DNA of 23,034 nt from an uncultured Alistipes sp. (GCA_900544265.1 UQUQ01000033.1:1-23034); one strand, 5' to 3'. Counted from the first letter of the stretch, positions 7,364 through 16,426 are shown. Made by a program: numbers and translations. Notes: generated from the letters alone by a model not told the origin.

Positions 7364-8710
7364 ATGAAAAAGACACTTGCACTTCTGCTGTCGCTGACGT
7401 TCGCGGCCGGTGTGTCGGCTCAGAGCAACACGGCCTACTTCATGGAGGGATCGACCCTCCGCAGCCAGCTCAATCCGGCCCTTGCGCCGCAGCGCGGCTA
7501 CTTCAACATCCCGGGCGTGGGCGGCATCAACGTCTCCACGAGCGGCAACATCGCCCTCGGCGACGTGCTCTTCCCGCGCAACGGAAAGCTCGTGACGCTG
7601 CTCGACAGCTCCGTCTCGTCGGCCGACGCCCTCGCGGGGCTGAATGCCGAGAACTACCTCGGCGTGGAGACCCGCGTCAACATCCTCGGCTTCGGCGCCT
7701 ACACCAAAAACCGCCGCAACTTCTGGTCCTTCGACCTGAATCTCCGCACGGCAAGCGACGTCGACCTGCCCCGCTCGCTCTTCGAGTTCCTCAAGACCGG
7801 CCGGGAGGGCGTCGTGCGCAACGTCGGCGTCTCGACCGACGCCTACCTCGAGGCGGGCTTCTCCTATTCGTTCCCGCTGCTGAACGACAAGCTCTACCTC
7901 GGTGCCCGCGCCAAGTTCCTCGTCGGCATGGCCCGCGCCCGGCTCAACTACGACCGCATGGACATCCGGCTCGACGAAAACCGCTGGAGCGTCGACGCCT
8001 CGGGAACGCTCGACCTGACGGCCAACGGCGCGGCAAGCGACGACATCTCCTGCGACGAGAACGGCACCTACACCCTCGGCGACCTCTCGCCCAAGCCCTA
8101 CAAGCCCGCCGGATACGGCTTTGCCGTGGACCTGGGCGCCACCTACGACATCCTGCCCGAGCTGCAGGTCTCGGTGGCCGTCACCGATCTGGGATTCATC
8201 TCCTGGAACGAGAAGTACAACAGCACGGGCCGCTCGGTCAAAAGCATGGAGTTCACGGGCGTGCAGATCGAAAACGGCCAAACGGCCGAACAGCCCGACT
8301 TCGACATGAACCTGCTGGAGTTCACTCCGGCCGCGGCACAGGGCGCCACCAAGAGCCTCAACGCCTCGCTCAACGCCGGCGTCGAATACAAGGTATGGCG
8401 CGAGAAGATCGGCATCGGACTGCTCTACACGGCCCGTTTCTGGGAGTTCAAGACCCGGCACAGCCTCACCGGCTCGGTGAACTTCCAGCCCGCCCGGTGG
8501 TTCACGCTGACGGGCAGCTACACGGTCATCGACAACCGGGGCGGCGTCGTGGGTCTGGCGATGAACCTCTCCCCCGGATGGATCAACTTCTTCGTGGCCA
8601 CCGACCTGCTGACAATGAAACACACGCCGCAGTGGGTTCCCGTCCGGAAGAGCGCCGCACACCTCACGCTCGGACTGGGCATCCCCATCGGCCGCCACGG
8701 CATCCGGTAG
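7364..8710 (+). CDS. DUF5723-type secreted or outer-membrane protein
   Basis: A 448-residue protein with a signal peptide ending near residue 19 (GVSA|QS). The early mature sequence, with NPAL and GYFNIPGVGGINV-type motifs, is characteristic of the DUF5723 family, which is common in Bacteroidetes and usually sits beside a lipoprotein. Repeated amphipathic strands with alternating aromatic and polar residues (for example around 175-200 and 365-400), ending in a Gly-rich strand (TLGLGIPIGRHGIR), are consistent with an outer-membrane beta-barrel. It is the second gene of an operon 13 bases after the lipoprotein and ends just before a strong terminator at 8761. The molecular function is not known; a role in envelope biogenesis or export is inference. 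Confidence 0.78.
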   Translation: MKKTLALLLSLTFAAGVSAQSNTAYFMEGSTLRSQLNPALAPQRGYFNIPGVGGINVSTSGNIALGDVLFPRNGKLVTLLDSSVSSADALAGLNAENYLGVETRVNILGFGAYTKNRRNFWSFDLNLRTASDVDLPRSLFEFLKTGREGVVRNVGVSTDAYLEAGFSYSFPLLNDKLYLGARAKFLVGMARARLNYDRMDIRLDENRWSVDASGTLDLTANGAASDDISCDENGTYTLGDLSPKPYKPAGYGFAVDLGATYDILPELQVSVAVTDLGFISWNEKYNSTGRSVKSMEFTGVQIENGQTAEQPDFDMNLLEFTPAAAQGATKSLNASLNAGVEYKVWREKIGIGLLYTARFWEFKTRHSLTGSVNFQPARWFTLTGSYTVIDNRGGVVGLAMNLSPGWINFFVATDLLTMKHTPQWVPVRKSAAHLTLGLGIPIGRHGIR

Positions 8711-8760
8711 CACCGCGCGGGGTCGGTGCCGATACGACAGGCAAACCGACACGACAGGCA

Positions 8761-8794
8761 GAGCCGGAAGTTCCTCGAAAGGGACTTCCGGCTC
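8761..8794 (+). terminator. Intrinsic terminator of the lipoprotein/DUF5723 operon
   Basis: A 14-bp stem (8761-8774 with 8781-8794, one G-U pair) closes a 6-nt loop TCGAAA and is followed by a moderately T-rich tail (GCTTTGTTCTG). It lies 50 bases after the DUF5723-type stop. Confidence 0.75.
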
Positions 8795-8925
8795 GCTTTG
8801 TTCTGTCCATCCCGGCGGGAGCGGCCGGCGGCAGGAGGCCCGGACAACGCTGACGGCAGTGTCGGCGGCGCATCCGAAAAGCCCCTGCCGGGGATGCAAT
8901 CTTCCGATTATTGCACCGCTACATG

Positions 8926-8955
8926 TTGCCGAACGGGAAAGTTTTCCTATCTTTG
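8926..8955 (+). promoter_or_regulatory. Orphan Bacteroidetes-type promoter
   Basis: TTG at 8926-8928 and TATCTTTG at 8948-8955 are separated by 19 nt, a consensus arrangement also seen before sdhC in this window. The next gene is on the opposite strand and convergent, and no ORF with a start codon follows, so any product would be a noncoding RNA or an antisense transcript into the patatin-like gene. Confidence 0.5.
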
Positions 8956-9145
8956 TCCTGTAAAAAAGTCGGAATCCGGAGGCGCACCAGAACCCTGACG
9001 CCCGCTGCACCCCCGGACAGCCGACGCACCGAAAACGATTTGCGACGGCCCGGGGAATCTGTGCGAAGTTGCGTCACTTCATCATTTTGAATTCTTCAGC
9101 ATACGGGTCGTCGCAATCTTTGTTTGCTCCGGCAAAAAGCGTGCC

Positions 9146-9949
9146 TCAACGATCCGTCCGGCCCGACGCCAGGCGTTCGAGCGCCGTGCGGGTCGCCGCC
9201 CGGCCCGCCTCGATCAACTCCTCGGCCCGATAGAATTCAAACATGCCGTAGCTGTCGGCCGGCAGCTCGATCAGCAGATCGGGCGGCGTCAGGCGGCACA
9301 TGAGCTGCGCGATGTGCTGCTGCATGATCTGCGACGAGGCGGTGAGGAGCTTGTAGTAATTGAGCGAGGCGCCGGCCCGCGGTGCGGGATCGGCGGCAAA
9401 CGGCGCACAGACGTCCACCCCCACCAGCAGGTCCCCTTCGGTACGCCGCACGTGGTTGAGCGGCAGCGGATTGACCGTGCCGCCGTCGATGAGCACCATG
9501 CCGTCGCGCCGCACCGGACGGAAGACCGACGGGATGGAGATCGAGGCCCGGATGGCGTCGTAGAGCCCGCCGCGGTCGATCACCACCTCGCGGCCCGTGA
9601 GCAGGTCGGCCGCCACGGCGGCATAGGGCAGCGGCATCTGCTCGATGCGCACGTCGGGAATCAGCTCCTCCATGGCATGAATGACCCGGTCGCCCTTGAC
9701 GAAGCCCTCCGCGCTGAGCGAAAAATCCATCAACGAAAAGACCTTGTAGCGGTCCAGCGTGCAGAACCACTCCCGGAAGGAGTCCAGATGTCCCGCGGCG
9801 TACATGCCGCCGACGAGCGCCCCCATCGAGGTGCCCGCAACGGCCGCGATCTCGAACCCCCGGCTCTCCAACTCTTCGATGGCGCCGATGTGCGCCACAC
9901 CCCTTGCTCCTCCGCCGGACAACACCAGCGCTGCCTTCCTTCGCTCCAT
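9146..9949 (-). CDS. Patatin-like phospholipase family protein
   Basis: A 267-residue bacterial patatin, expected to hydrolyse acyl esters of phospholipids or related lipids with a Ser-Asp dyad. The oxyanion loop SGGGARG is at 11-17, the nucleophile Ser41 sits in GTSMG (39-43), and the catalytic Asp155 is in DGG (155-157). There is no signal peptide, so a cytoplasmic or membrane-peripheral enzyme similar to the RssA/YchK group is likely. The length is typical of this group. It lies 152 bases downstream of the 5-formyl-THF cyclo-ligase gene on the same strand; no strong terminator or promoter is visible in that gap, so co-transcription is possible. Substrate specificity cannot be told from sequence. 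Confidence 0.92.
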   Translation of the reverse strand: MERRKAALVLSGGGARGVAHIGAIEELESRGFEIAAVAGTSMGALVGGMYAAGHLDSFREWFCTLDRYKVFSLMDFSLSAEGFVKGDRVIHAMEELIPDVRIEQMPLPYAAVAADLLTGREVVIDRGGLYDAIRASISIPSVFRPVRRDGMVLIDGGTVNPLPLNHVRRTEGDLLVGVDVCAPFAADPAPRAGASLNYYKLLTASSQIMQQHIAQLMCRLTPPDLLIELPADSYGMFEFYRAEELIEAGRAATRTALERLASGRTDR

Positions 9950-10101
9950 AAGTCAAAAAAACTGATTCACCGGCATCCGTCTGCCGATACCTTATATCTT
10001 TTCATTTCGCCGAGCGGGCTTCGTTGCGGGCACCCTTCGGTGCACGGCCGCATCGCAACCGCTCCGCACACACCGTGCCGTACCGTCCGCCCGAGGCCGG
10101 C

Positions 10102-10635
10102 TCAACCCGCGCAGACCGCATCCATCCGCACGTCGTGCGGCTCGACGGGCAGCTCCCCGACCAGCTGGTGGGCAAAGCAGACACCGACCTTCACGGCGTG
10201 CATGCCCTCACGCGAGAGGTAACGGTCGTAATAGCCGCGGCCGCGCCCCATGCGCTTTCCGTCGGCCGTGAAGGCGACGCCCGGCACGACGATGAGGTCG
10301 ATCTCCGACGCATCGCACGGCACCGCCCCGGGGCCCGGTTCGGCGATGCCGAAGGCCCCCGGCACCAGCGTCGCGGGATCGTACTCGAAGAACGCCATCT
10401 CCTCGCCCGCGACGCGCGGTAAGACGATCTGTTTCTCACGGCTCCAGCGCGCCAGCACCCCGTCGGTCGGCGGTTCGTCGGGCAGCGAGCAGAACACCGC
10501 CACGCACCGCGCGGCACCGAATGCGGGCAACTCCCCGACCCGGCGGAAGATCCGCCCGGCGGCTGCGGCACGCTCTTCGGGAGCCATCTCCCGGTTCCGC
10601 CGTTTCATCGCCCGGCGCAGCTCCTTTTTCTCCAT
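10102..10635 (-). CDS. 5-formyltetrahydrofolate cyclo-ligase
   Basis: This enzyme (also called MTHFS, encoded by ygfA/fau in other bacteria) uses ATP to convert 5-formyl-THF to 5,10-methenyl-THF, recovering folate for one-carbon metabolism. The 177-residue protein has the basic N-terminal helix with KKELRR that binds phosphate, the PGVAFTADGKRMG stretch (118-130), and the family signature GRGRGYYDRY at 130-139. I chose the ATG at 10633-10635 because the family normally begins with a KxxLR motif directly after the start; the longer frame adds 32 residues unlike the family. The start is divergent from sdhC, with about 118 bases between them. Confidence 0.93.
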   Translation of the reverse strand: MEKKELRRAMKRRNREMAPEERAAAAGRIFRRVGELPAFGAARCVAVFCSLPDEPPTDGVLARWSREKQIVLPRVAGEEMAFFEYDPATLVPGAFGIAEPGPGAVPCDASEIDLIVVPGVAFTADGKRMGRGRGYYDRYLSREGMHAVKVGVCFAHQLVGELPVEPHDVRMDAVCAG

Positions 10636-10675
10636 AAAACCACTCTTTCGGGGCGCAAATTTCCCGCCCTCGCTA

Positions 10676-10705
10676 TTGTTATTCCGCAAACAATGGCTAT
10701 CTTTG
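10676..10705 (+). promoter_or_regulatory. Promoter of the succinate dehydrogenase/fumarate reductase operon
   Basis: TTG at 10676-10678, a 19-nt spacer and TATCTTTG at 10698-10705 form a consensus Bacteroidetes promoter. The ATG of the cytochrome b gene follows 48 nt after the -7 box, leaving an A-rich leader of roughly 40 nt. Confidence 0.7.
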
Positions 10706-10753
10706 CAACGATGAACACAAATCTTTAACAAATATAAACAAATTTAATCCATT

Positions 10754-11458
10754 ATGAGCTGTTTCCTATCCAATTCCTCTCTTGGCAAGAAGTTAGTGAT
10801 GAGCGTGACGGGCTGCTTCCTCGTGCTCTTTATCCTCTTCCACATGGCCATGAACGTGACTGCGATCATCTCGCCCGAGGCGTATAACGCAGTCTGCGCA
10901 TTCCTGGGGGCAAACTGGTATGCACTGGCCGGTACGGTCGTCCTGGCCCTCGGCGTGCTGATCCACTTCATCTACGCCCTCATCCTCACGCTGAACAACT
11001 ACCGCGCACGCGGCACGCAGCGCTACGCCGTCACCGTACAGGAGCCGGGAGTGGCCTGGGCATCGAAGAACATGCTCGTGCTGGGTGTCATCATCCTGCT
11101 CGGCATGGGTCTGCACCTCTTCAACTTCTGGGCTAAGATGCAGCTCGTGGAGATCATGGGCAACCACGTGAACTCGCTGGGCTACAGCCCCACGGACGGT
11201 GCCGCGCTGATCGCCTACACCTTCTCGCAGTGGTACTACGTTGTCCTCTACCTCATCTGGTTCGCCGCCCTGTGGTTCCACCTCACGCACGGCGTATGGT
11301 CGATGTTCCAGACCGTGGGCTGGGCAAACGACACGTGGTATCCGCGTCTGAAGTGCATCGCCAACGTCGTGGCCACGATCGTCTTCCTGGGCTTCGCCGC
11401 CGTCGTGGTGGTCTATTTCATCAAGAGCGTATGCCCCTGCTGCGCAGGCGCCTGCTAA
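10754..11458 (+). CDS. sdhC: Succinate dehydrogenase/fumarate reductase cytochrome b subunit (b558 type)
   Basis: The membrane anchor of respiratory complex II or fumarate reductase, carrying haem and passing electrons between the quinone pool and the iron-sulfur subunit. The 234 residues hold five hydrophobic segments (about 14-38, 57-80, 106-127, 154-175, 203-224), as in the single-anchor two-haem family. Candidate haem-ligand histidines are His30, His71, His121, His176 and His179. In gut Bacteroidales this complex generally works as a fumarate reductase feeding succinate and propionate formation; direction is inferred from that, not shown by sequence. The C-terminus ends in a cysteine-rich tail (CPCCAGAC). 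The flavoprotein gene starts 34 bases downstream. Homologues are also named frdC. Confidence 0.92.
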   Translation: MSCFLSNSSLGKKLVMSVTGCFLVLFILFHMAMNVTAIISPEAYNAVCAFLGANWYALAGTVVLALGVLIHFIYALILTLNNYRARGTQRYAVTVQEPGVAWASKNMLVLGVIILLGMGLHLFNFWAKMQLVEIMGNHVNSLGYSPTDGAALIAYTFSQWYYVVLYLIWFAALWFHLTHGVWSMFQTVGWANDTWYPRLKCIANVVATIVFLGFAAVVVVYFIKSVCPCCAGAC

Positions 11459-11492
11459 TCCATCATTGTAGAACGATAAACACACAAACGAT

Positions 11493-13439
11493 ATGGCTTT
11501 CAAATTAGATGCTAAAATTCCTGCCGGCGCTCTCGCAGACAAGTGGAGCAACCACAAGGCAGCTATCAAGGTCGTAAGCCCCGCCAACAAGCGCAAACTC
11601 GACATCATCGTCGTCGGAACCGGTCTGGGCGGCGCCTCCGCAGCCGCTTCGCTGGGCGAGCTGGGCTACAACGTCAAGGTCTTCTGCATTCAGGATTCGC
11701 CCCGCCGCGCCCACTCGATCGCCGCGCAGGGTGGTATCAATGCCGCGAAGAACTACCAGAACGACAACGACTCCGTATACCGTCTCTTCTACGATACGAT
11801 CAAGGGCGGCGACTACCGCGCCCGCGAGGCCAACGTCTACCGTCTGGCCGAGGTCTCGAACCTCATCATCGACCAGTGCGTGGCACAGGGCGTACCCTTC
11901 GCCCGCGAGTACGGCGGTCTGCTGGCCAACCGTTCGTTCGGCGGTGCACAGGTATCGCGTACCTTCTATGCCCGCGGCCAGACGGGACAGCAGCTCCTGC
12001 TGGGCGCCTACGCCGCACTGAACAAGGAGATCGCCGCCGGCTCGGTCAAGAGCTACCCGCGCCACGAGATGCTCGACATCGTCATCGAGGACGGCGAGGC
12101 CCGCGGTATCATCGCGCGCAACCTCGTCACGGGTGAGATCGAGCGCCACGGCGCCCACGCCGTCGTGCTGGCCACGGGCGGCTACGGCAACGTCTTCTTC
12201 CTCTCGACGAACGCCATGGCCTCGAACGGCTCGGCCGCATTCCAGTGCTACCGCAAGGGTGCCGGCTTCGCCAACCCCTGCTTCACGCAGATCCACCCGA
12301 CGTGTATCCCCGTACACGGCGACCAGCAGTCGAAGCTGACCCTCATGTCGGAGTCGCTGCGCAACGATGGCCGCATCTGGGTTCCCAAGAAGCTCGAGGA
12401 CGTGAAGGCGCTGCGCGCCGGCACCAAGAAGCCGTCGGACATCGCCGAGGAGGACCGCGACTACTACCTGGAGCGCCGCTACCCGGCCTTCGGAAACCTC
12501 GTGCCGCGTGACGTCGCCTCGCGTGCCGCCAAGGAGCGCTGCGACGCCGGCTACGGCGTGAACGAGACGGGTCTGGCCGTCTTCCTCGACTTCAAGACCG
12601 CCATCGAGCGTCTGGGCAAGGACATCATCAAGCAGCGTTACGGCAACCTCTTCGACATGTACGAGGAGATCACCGACGTGAGCCCCTACGAGCAGCCGAT
12701 GCAGATCTTCCCGGCCGTGCACTACACGATGGGCGGTCTGTGGGTCGACTACAACCTGATGACCACGATCCCGGGCCTGTACGCCATCGGCGAGGCCAAC
12801 TTCTCGGATCACGGCGCCAACCGTCTGGGTGCCTCGGCCCTGATGCAGGGTCTGGCCGACGGTTACTTCGTCCTGCCCTACACGATCGGCGACTACCTCT
12901 CGCACAAGATCCAGGCTCCGAAGGTGAAGACCGACACCAAGGCCTTCGACGAGGCCGAGAAGGCCGTGCGCGAGAAGATCGCCAAGCTCTTCGCCATCAA
13001 GGGTAAGCAGTCCGTGGACGACATCCACAAGAAGCTCGGCCACATCATGTGGGAGAACGTCGGCATGGCCCGCACGAAGGCATCCCTCGAGAAGGCCATC
13101 ACCGAGATTCAGGCCCTGCGCAAGGAGTTCTGGAAGGACGTGAAGGTTGTAGGCCGCGAAAACGACTTCAATGTCGAGCTCGAAAAGGCAATCCGTCTGG
13201 CCGACTTCCTCGAACTGGGCGAGCTGATGGCCCGCGACGCACTCCACCGCGAAGAGTCGTGCGGCGGCCACTTCCGCACGGAGCACCAGACCGAAGAGGG
13301 CGAGGCCAAGCGTGACGACGAAAACTTCGTATATGCCGCCGTCTGGGAGTACAAGGGCATGGACCAGGCTCCCGAGATGACCAAGGAGCCGCTGAACTTC
13401 GAGTTCGTACACCCGGCACAGCGCAACTACAAGGATTAA
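11493..13439 (+). CDS. sdhA: Succinate dehydrogenase/fumarate reductase flavoprotein subunit
   Basis: The catalytic subunit that interconverts succinate and fumarate using covalently bound FAD. The 648-residue protein has the dinucleotide-binding GTGLGG at 42-47 and the flavinylation site His74 in HSIAAQGG. Active-site elements are HPT (268-270), His410 in HYTMGG, and the [18 protein letters not shown] stretch (433-450) with the substrate-binding Arg444. The C-terminal helical domain (about 490-600) is complete. The length and the [10 protein letters not shown] start fit the Bacteroidetes/epsilonproteobacterial two-haem family, which is longer than E. coli SdhA. It is the second gene of the operon. 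Homologues are also called frdA. Confidence 0.96.
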   Translation: MAFKLDAKIPAGALADKWSNHKAAIKVVSPANKRKLDIIVVGTGLGGASAAASLGELGYNVKVFCIQDSPRRAHSIAAQGGINAAKNYQNDNDSVYRLFYDTIKGGDYRAREANVYRLAEVSNLIIDQCVAQGVPFAREYGGLLANRSFGGAQVSRTFYARGQTGQQLLLGAYAALNKEIAAGSVKSYPRHEMLDIVIEDGEARGIIARNLVTGEIERHGAHAVVLATGGYGNVFFLSTNAMASNGSAAFQCYRKGAGFANPCFTQIHPTCIPVHGDQQSKLTLMSESLRNDGRIWVPKKLEDVKALRAGTKKPSDIAEEDRDYYLERRYPAFGNLVPRDVASRAAKERCDAGYGVNETGLAVFLDFKTAIERLGKDIIKQRYGNLFDMYEEITDVSPYEQPMQIFPAVHYTMGGLWVDYNLMTTIPGLYAIGEANFSDHGANRLGASALMQGLADGYFVLPYTIGDYLSHKIQAPKVKTDTKAFDEAEKAVREKIAKLFAIKGKQSVDDIHKKLGHIMWENVGMARTKASLEKAITEIQALRKEFWKDVKVVGRENDFNVELEKAIRLADFLELGELMARDALHREESCGGHFRTEHQTEEGEAKRDDENFVYAAVWEYKGMDQAPEMTKEPLNFEFVHPAQRNYKD

Positions 13440-13478
13440 GGTTTTCTGACGTTCAACATTGACAACAAATTTGGAATT

Positions 13479-14222
13479 ATGAATTTCACATTGAAGATAT
13501 GGCGTCAGAAAGACGCCAAAACCAAGGGTGCTTTCGAGACCTACAAGGTTGAAAACATCTCGGCCGACACCTCGTTCCTCGAGATGCTCGACATCCTGAA
13601 CAACAACCTCATCCACGAGGGCAAGGAGCCCGTGGCCTTCGACCACGACTGCCGCGAGGGTATCTGCGGCATGTGCTCGCTGCACATCGACGGCCACGCC
13701 CACGGTCCCGGCCAGGGTGCCACGACGTGCCAGATCTACATGCGCAAGTTCAAGGACGGCGCCACGATCACCATCGAGCCGTGGCGTTCGGCCGCCTTCC
13801 CCGTCATCAAGGACCTCGTGGTCAACCGCTCGGCCTACGACCAGATTCTCCAGGCCGGAGGCTTCATCTCGGTGCGCACCAACTCGGTGCCCGATGCCAA
13901 CGCGATCCTGATCCCGAAGGCCGACGCCGACGAGTCGATGGATGCCGCTGCCTGCATCGGCTGCGGAGCCTGCGCCGCCACCTGCAAGAACGGTTCGGCC
14001 ATGCTCTTCGTCGCTGCGCGCGTGTCGTCGCTGGCCAAGCTGCCGCAGGGCCGCATCGAGGGTGCCCGCCGCGCCAAGGCGATGGTCGCCAAGATGGACG
14101 AGCTGGGATTCGGTAACTGCACCAACACGGGAGCCTGCCAGGCCGAGTGCCCGAAGCAGATTTCGATCGCCCACATCGCCCGCCTGAACCGCGAGTTCCT
14201 CTCGGCGAAGTTCGAGGATTAA
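13479..14222 (+). CDS. sdhB: Succinate dehydrogenase/fumarate reductase iron-sulfur subunit
   Basis: This subunit carries electrons between the flavoprotein and the membrane haems through three clusters. In 247 residues, the plant-ferredoxin-like half binds a [2Fe-2S] cluster with Cys58, Cys63, Cys66 and Cys84. The C-terminal half has [11 protein letters not shown] (Cys159, 162, 165, 169) and Cys214, Cys220, Cys224. By family rules Cys159/162/165/224 hold the [4Fe-4S] cluster and Cys169/214/220 the [3Fe-4S] cluster. All eleven ligands are present. It starts 39 bases after the flavoprotein stop and is followed by the operon terminator at 14245. Confidence 0.96.
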   Translation: MNFTLKIWRQKDAKTKGAFETYKVENISADTSFLEMLDILNNNLIHEGKEPVAFDHDCREGICGMCSLHIDGHAHGPGQGATTCQIYMRKFKDGATITIEPWRSAAFPVIKDLVVNRSAYDQILQAGGFISVRTNSVPDANAILIPKADADESMDAAACIGCGACAATCKNGSAMLFVAARVSSLAKLPQGRIEGARRAKAMVAKMDELGFGNCTNTGACQAECPKQISIAHIARLNREFLSAKFED

Positions 14223-14244
14223 TCCGCGCGATACATCCGAAAAG

Positions 14245-14275
14245 GAGAGCCTGCACCGCTATGGTGCAGGCTCTC
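14245..14275 (+). terminator. Terminator of the sdh/frd operon
   Basis: A perfect 13-bp GC-rich stem (14245-14257 with 14263-14275) with loop GCTAT begins 22 bases after the sdhB stop. The tail TTCATGTAT is only weakly T-rich, but flanking AAAA and TTC add further pairing. Confidence 0.7.
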
Positions 14276-14338
14276 TTCATGTATACGGACAGGAGTGATG
14301 AACACGTTCTCGTTCAGTTTATTGTATCCTCCATATTT

Positions 14339-14366
14339 TTGTTTAATCAAAAAATCACTATATTTG
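14339..14366 (+). promoter_or_regulatory. Promoter of the leucine-rich-repeat gene
   Basis: TATATTTG at 14359-14366 matches the -7 consensus and lies 22 nt before the ATG at 14389. A TTG at 14339-14341 is 17 nt upstream, slightly short of the usual 19-21. The region is AT-rich, so chance matches are more likely than elsewhere. Confidence 0.5.
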
Positions 14367-14388
14367 TTTCACACCAAAAACTTAAATT

Positions 14389-16365
14389 ATGAGAAGCTTG
14401 ATTTTGGGAGTGCTTGCCTTCACTCTAATTCTGCCATTTACGGCAACCGGTCAGCATAGCGATAAAAGCAACAGAGTTTTTTGGGATGGCGGAACAATAC
14501 CGGACAACAGGTTCCGGGAATATGTATTGATCAATTTTGACACAGACCATAACGGAACCATAGACCAGACTGAAGCTGATGCTGTTACTGAAATGCGTCT
14601 TAATCCGTTAGTCATAAATGAAGACAAGACAAAACCGGAAATTACTTCTCTGCAGGGGATAAGTTATTTTCAGAATCTTGAAACCTTAATGCTTACGAGC
14701 AATGAAATCAAACTTACAGACTTATCATATCTCTCACAGAACGGTAAGCTTAAACATCTTGCTATCGATAATTCGGAGCTGTTAACCCAGCTCGACCTTT
14801 CCGTTGTTCCAACATTAGAAAGGTTTATCTACACCGGGACAAAACTCAAATCTTTAATTCTGGATAATCCGGAGTTGAAAGAAGCATATTTGTACAACGA
14901 TGATTGGAAAGGAGAAGGGCATAGCGGTCTTACTCAACTTGATTTTTCCGCACGCACCACAAATTTGGAGACACTGGTTATCAGCGATAATTTCATTACC
15001 AAGATAGATCTCTCCCATTTAGTGAATTTGAAAAAGGTTTCCATTTCCTGCAAAAACCTTTCATCTCTAAATCTTCCGGCCAGTCTGAAGTTGACCGAAT
15101 TAGCGTATTGGGGCAAAACGAAGTTTCCGGGAAATCTTGCCGATTTCCCGAATCTAACACGACTTTCCATTAGAGGTGTGGAAACGCCTTTGGATTTATC
15201 CAAAAACTCCAAACTGAAAGATCTGGACTGTTCATACAACGGACTGACGAGACTCGATGTGTCCGTTCTTCCCGATTTGGAGAAGCTGGTGTGTGATGGG
15301 AACGAACTTGTATCTTTGGATTTATCCAGGAATCCCAGGCTGAAAGAGTTGGAGTGTTCAAATAACAAATTACCGAAACTCGACGTATCCGCTCTTCCCG
15401 ATTTGGAGAAATTAAAATGCAAGTGGAATGCCATTACATCTTTAGACCTGTCCCAAACTACCAAGCTGGTAGAATTAGACTGTTCAAATAACAAATTGAC
15501 GAGCCTCGATATCTCACGCTGTCCAGCAATCAAAGATGTAAGATTAGACTTCAATAATTTGACAGAATTCAATTTTTCGCATACAAAACTGGAGAACCTC
15601 AATAGCCGGGGAGCATTCAAATCATCAAATCTGACTTTCTACAACGGGAATGCTATAGCAGACTATATGATAGACTGTTGGGTGTTTACAGGAGCTGCAG
15701 AGCCCAAACAGATCGACGGAGAGGCCAACAGAAACCTGCTTCAGTCAATACGGGATTACAAAAGAGATATCGCCGCCAAAGAACATGTTGCTGCCGAAGA
15801 ACAACGTGCAAAGGCTCATCGTATGGCCGCAGAATATAAAAGGCAGATTATGCCATACATAACAAGCAACGATTGGAACGAGGCAGACAAATTCGCAGCC
15901 GAGGCACTCTCCAACCTGCCGGAAGGAGATGCCTTTCTCTACTATGTCAGAGCAAAGGCGTATTATCTGAACAATCTCGACTTTGAGGTGGAGGATAGCG
16001 AAAATATGACCGATTATTTCAAGGCATACCGCAGAGAGGCGGAACATTTGGCTGAACTCTGCCGTAAATCCATCACATGCGACCCATCTGACGGCAATGA
16101 AGCCTATTTTTACAGAGGGCTCGCATATATCGTGTTAGGAAGGGCGAATGACGCAGCAAATGACTTTATGCGATGTGCAAGAGGAAACGAATCTATCAAA
16201 GCAGTCTGTTACTACAATATAGGCATAGCATATAAAAATGCCGGGCGGTACAATGCGGCTCTCGATCAATTCAAAAATGCCCGCCAATACTTTTCCGATG
16301 CAGACAATAAAGAACGGTGCCTCAGAAAGATAAAAGAGTGCCAGCAAAAGATCAGCGGCAAATAA
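14389..16365 (+). CDS. Secreted leucine-rich-repeat and TPR-like protein with an EF-hand-like loop
   Basis: A 658-residue protein with an N-terminal signal peptide (cleavage near residue 21, TATG|QH). Residues 51-62 (DTDHNGTIDQTE) form a 12-residue EF-hand/dockerin-like calcium loop. Residues about 85-430 are leucine-rich repeats of about 21 residues, with phrases such as LDLSRNPRLKELECSNNKL recurring most regularly between 260 and 400. A charged helix (about 450-490) links to TPR-like helical pairs (about 490-650), including YFYRGLAYIVLGRANDAANDF (595-615, approximate) and YYNIGIAYKNAGRYNAALDQF. It is probably periplasmic or surface-exposed and binds proteins; no catalytic motif is seen. Composition is clearly more AT-rich than the flanking sdh and transaldolase genes, so recent acquisition is likely. 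It stands alone, with its own promoter and terminator. Confidence 0.85.
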   Translation: MRSLILGVLAFTLILPFTATGQHSDKSNRVFWDGGTIPDNRFREYVLINFDTDHNGTIDQTEADAVTEMRLNPLVINEDKTKPEITSLQGISYFQNLETLMLTSNEIKLTDLSYLSQNGKLKHLAIDNSELLTQLDLSVVPTLERFIYTGTKLKSLILDNPELKEAYLYNDDWKGEGHSGLTQLDFSARTTNLETLVISDNFITKIDLSHLVNLKKVSISCKNLSSLNLPASLKLTELAYWGKTKFPGNLADFPNLTRLSIRGVETPLDLSKNSKLKDLDCSYNGLTRLDVSVLPDLEKLVCDGNELVSLDLSRNPRLKELECSNNKLPKLDVSALPDLEKLKCKWNAITSLDLSQTTKLVELDCSNNKLTSLDISRCPAIKDVRLDFNNLTEFNFSHTKLENLNSRGAFKSSNLTFYNGNAIADYMIDCWVFTGAAEPKQIDGEANRNLLQSIRDYKRDIAAKEHVAAEEQRAKAHRMAAEYKRQIMPYITSNDWNEADKFAAEALSNLPEGDAFLYYVRAKAYYLNNLDFEVEDSENMTDYFKAYRREAEHLAELCRKSITCDPSDGNEAYFYRGLAYIVLGRANDAANDFMRCARGNESIKAVCYYNIGIAYKNAGRYNAALDQFKNARQYFSDADNKERCLRKIKECQQKISGK

Positions 16366-16393
16366 GGAGATAAACAATTTGCAGAATCAGTCA

Positions 16394-16426
16394 AAAACCG
16401 GGGAGCATTTATGGTTCCCCGGTTTT
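16394..16426. terminator. Bidirectional terminator between the LRR gene and transaldolase
   Basis: An 11-bp perfect stem (16394-16404 with 16416-16426) whose AT-rich outer ends supply TTTT on the plus strand and TTTTT on the minus strand. It sits between two convergent genes ending at 16365 and 16498, so it can stop transcription from both sides. Confidence 0.8.

Larger units (their letters stand above)
8711..9145. other. Intergenic region with terminator and orphan promoter, no gene seen
   Basis: These 435 bases separate the DUF5723-type gene (plus) from the patatin-like gene (minus, convergent). The region contains the terminator at 8761-8794 and a consensus promoter at 8926-8955 pointing right. 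No convincing protein frame follows that promoter. The sequence 8975-9017 can fold into nested short stems, so a small RNA is possible. Confidence 0.6.

Noticed and set aside
8726..8998. 90-codon plus-strand frame after the DUF5723-type gene
   Set aside because: It contains the terminator stem and the orphan promoter, and its sequence is rich in Arg and Pro without any domain. It is unlikely to be translated.
7340..9010. 556-codon minus-strand frame across the DUF5723-type gene
   Set aside because: The plus-strand protein has a signal peptide and family motifs. The minus frame also runs across a terminator and an unrelated promoter.
11505..14174. Very long open frame (889 codons) antisense to the sdhA/sdhB genes
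   Set aside because: It is the complement of two genes with complete cofactor and active-site motifs. High GC and strong codon bias keep the opposite strand open; the translation is Val/Leu/Asp-rich without domains.
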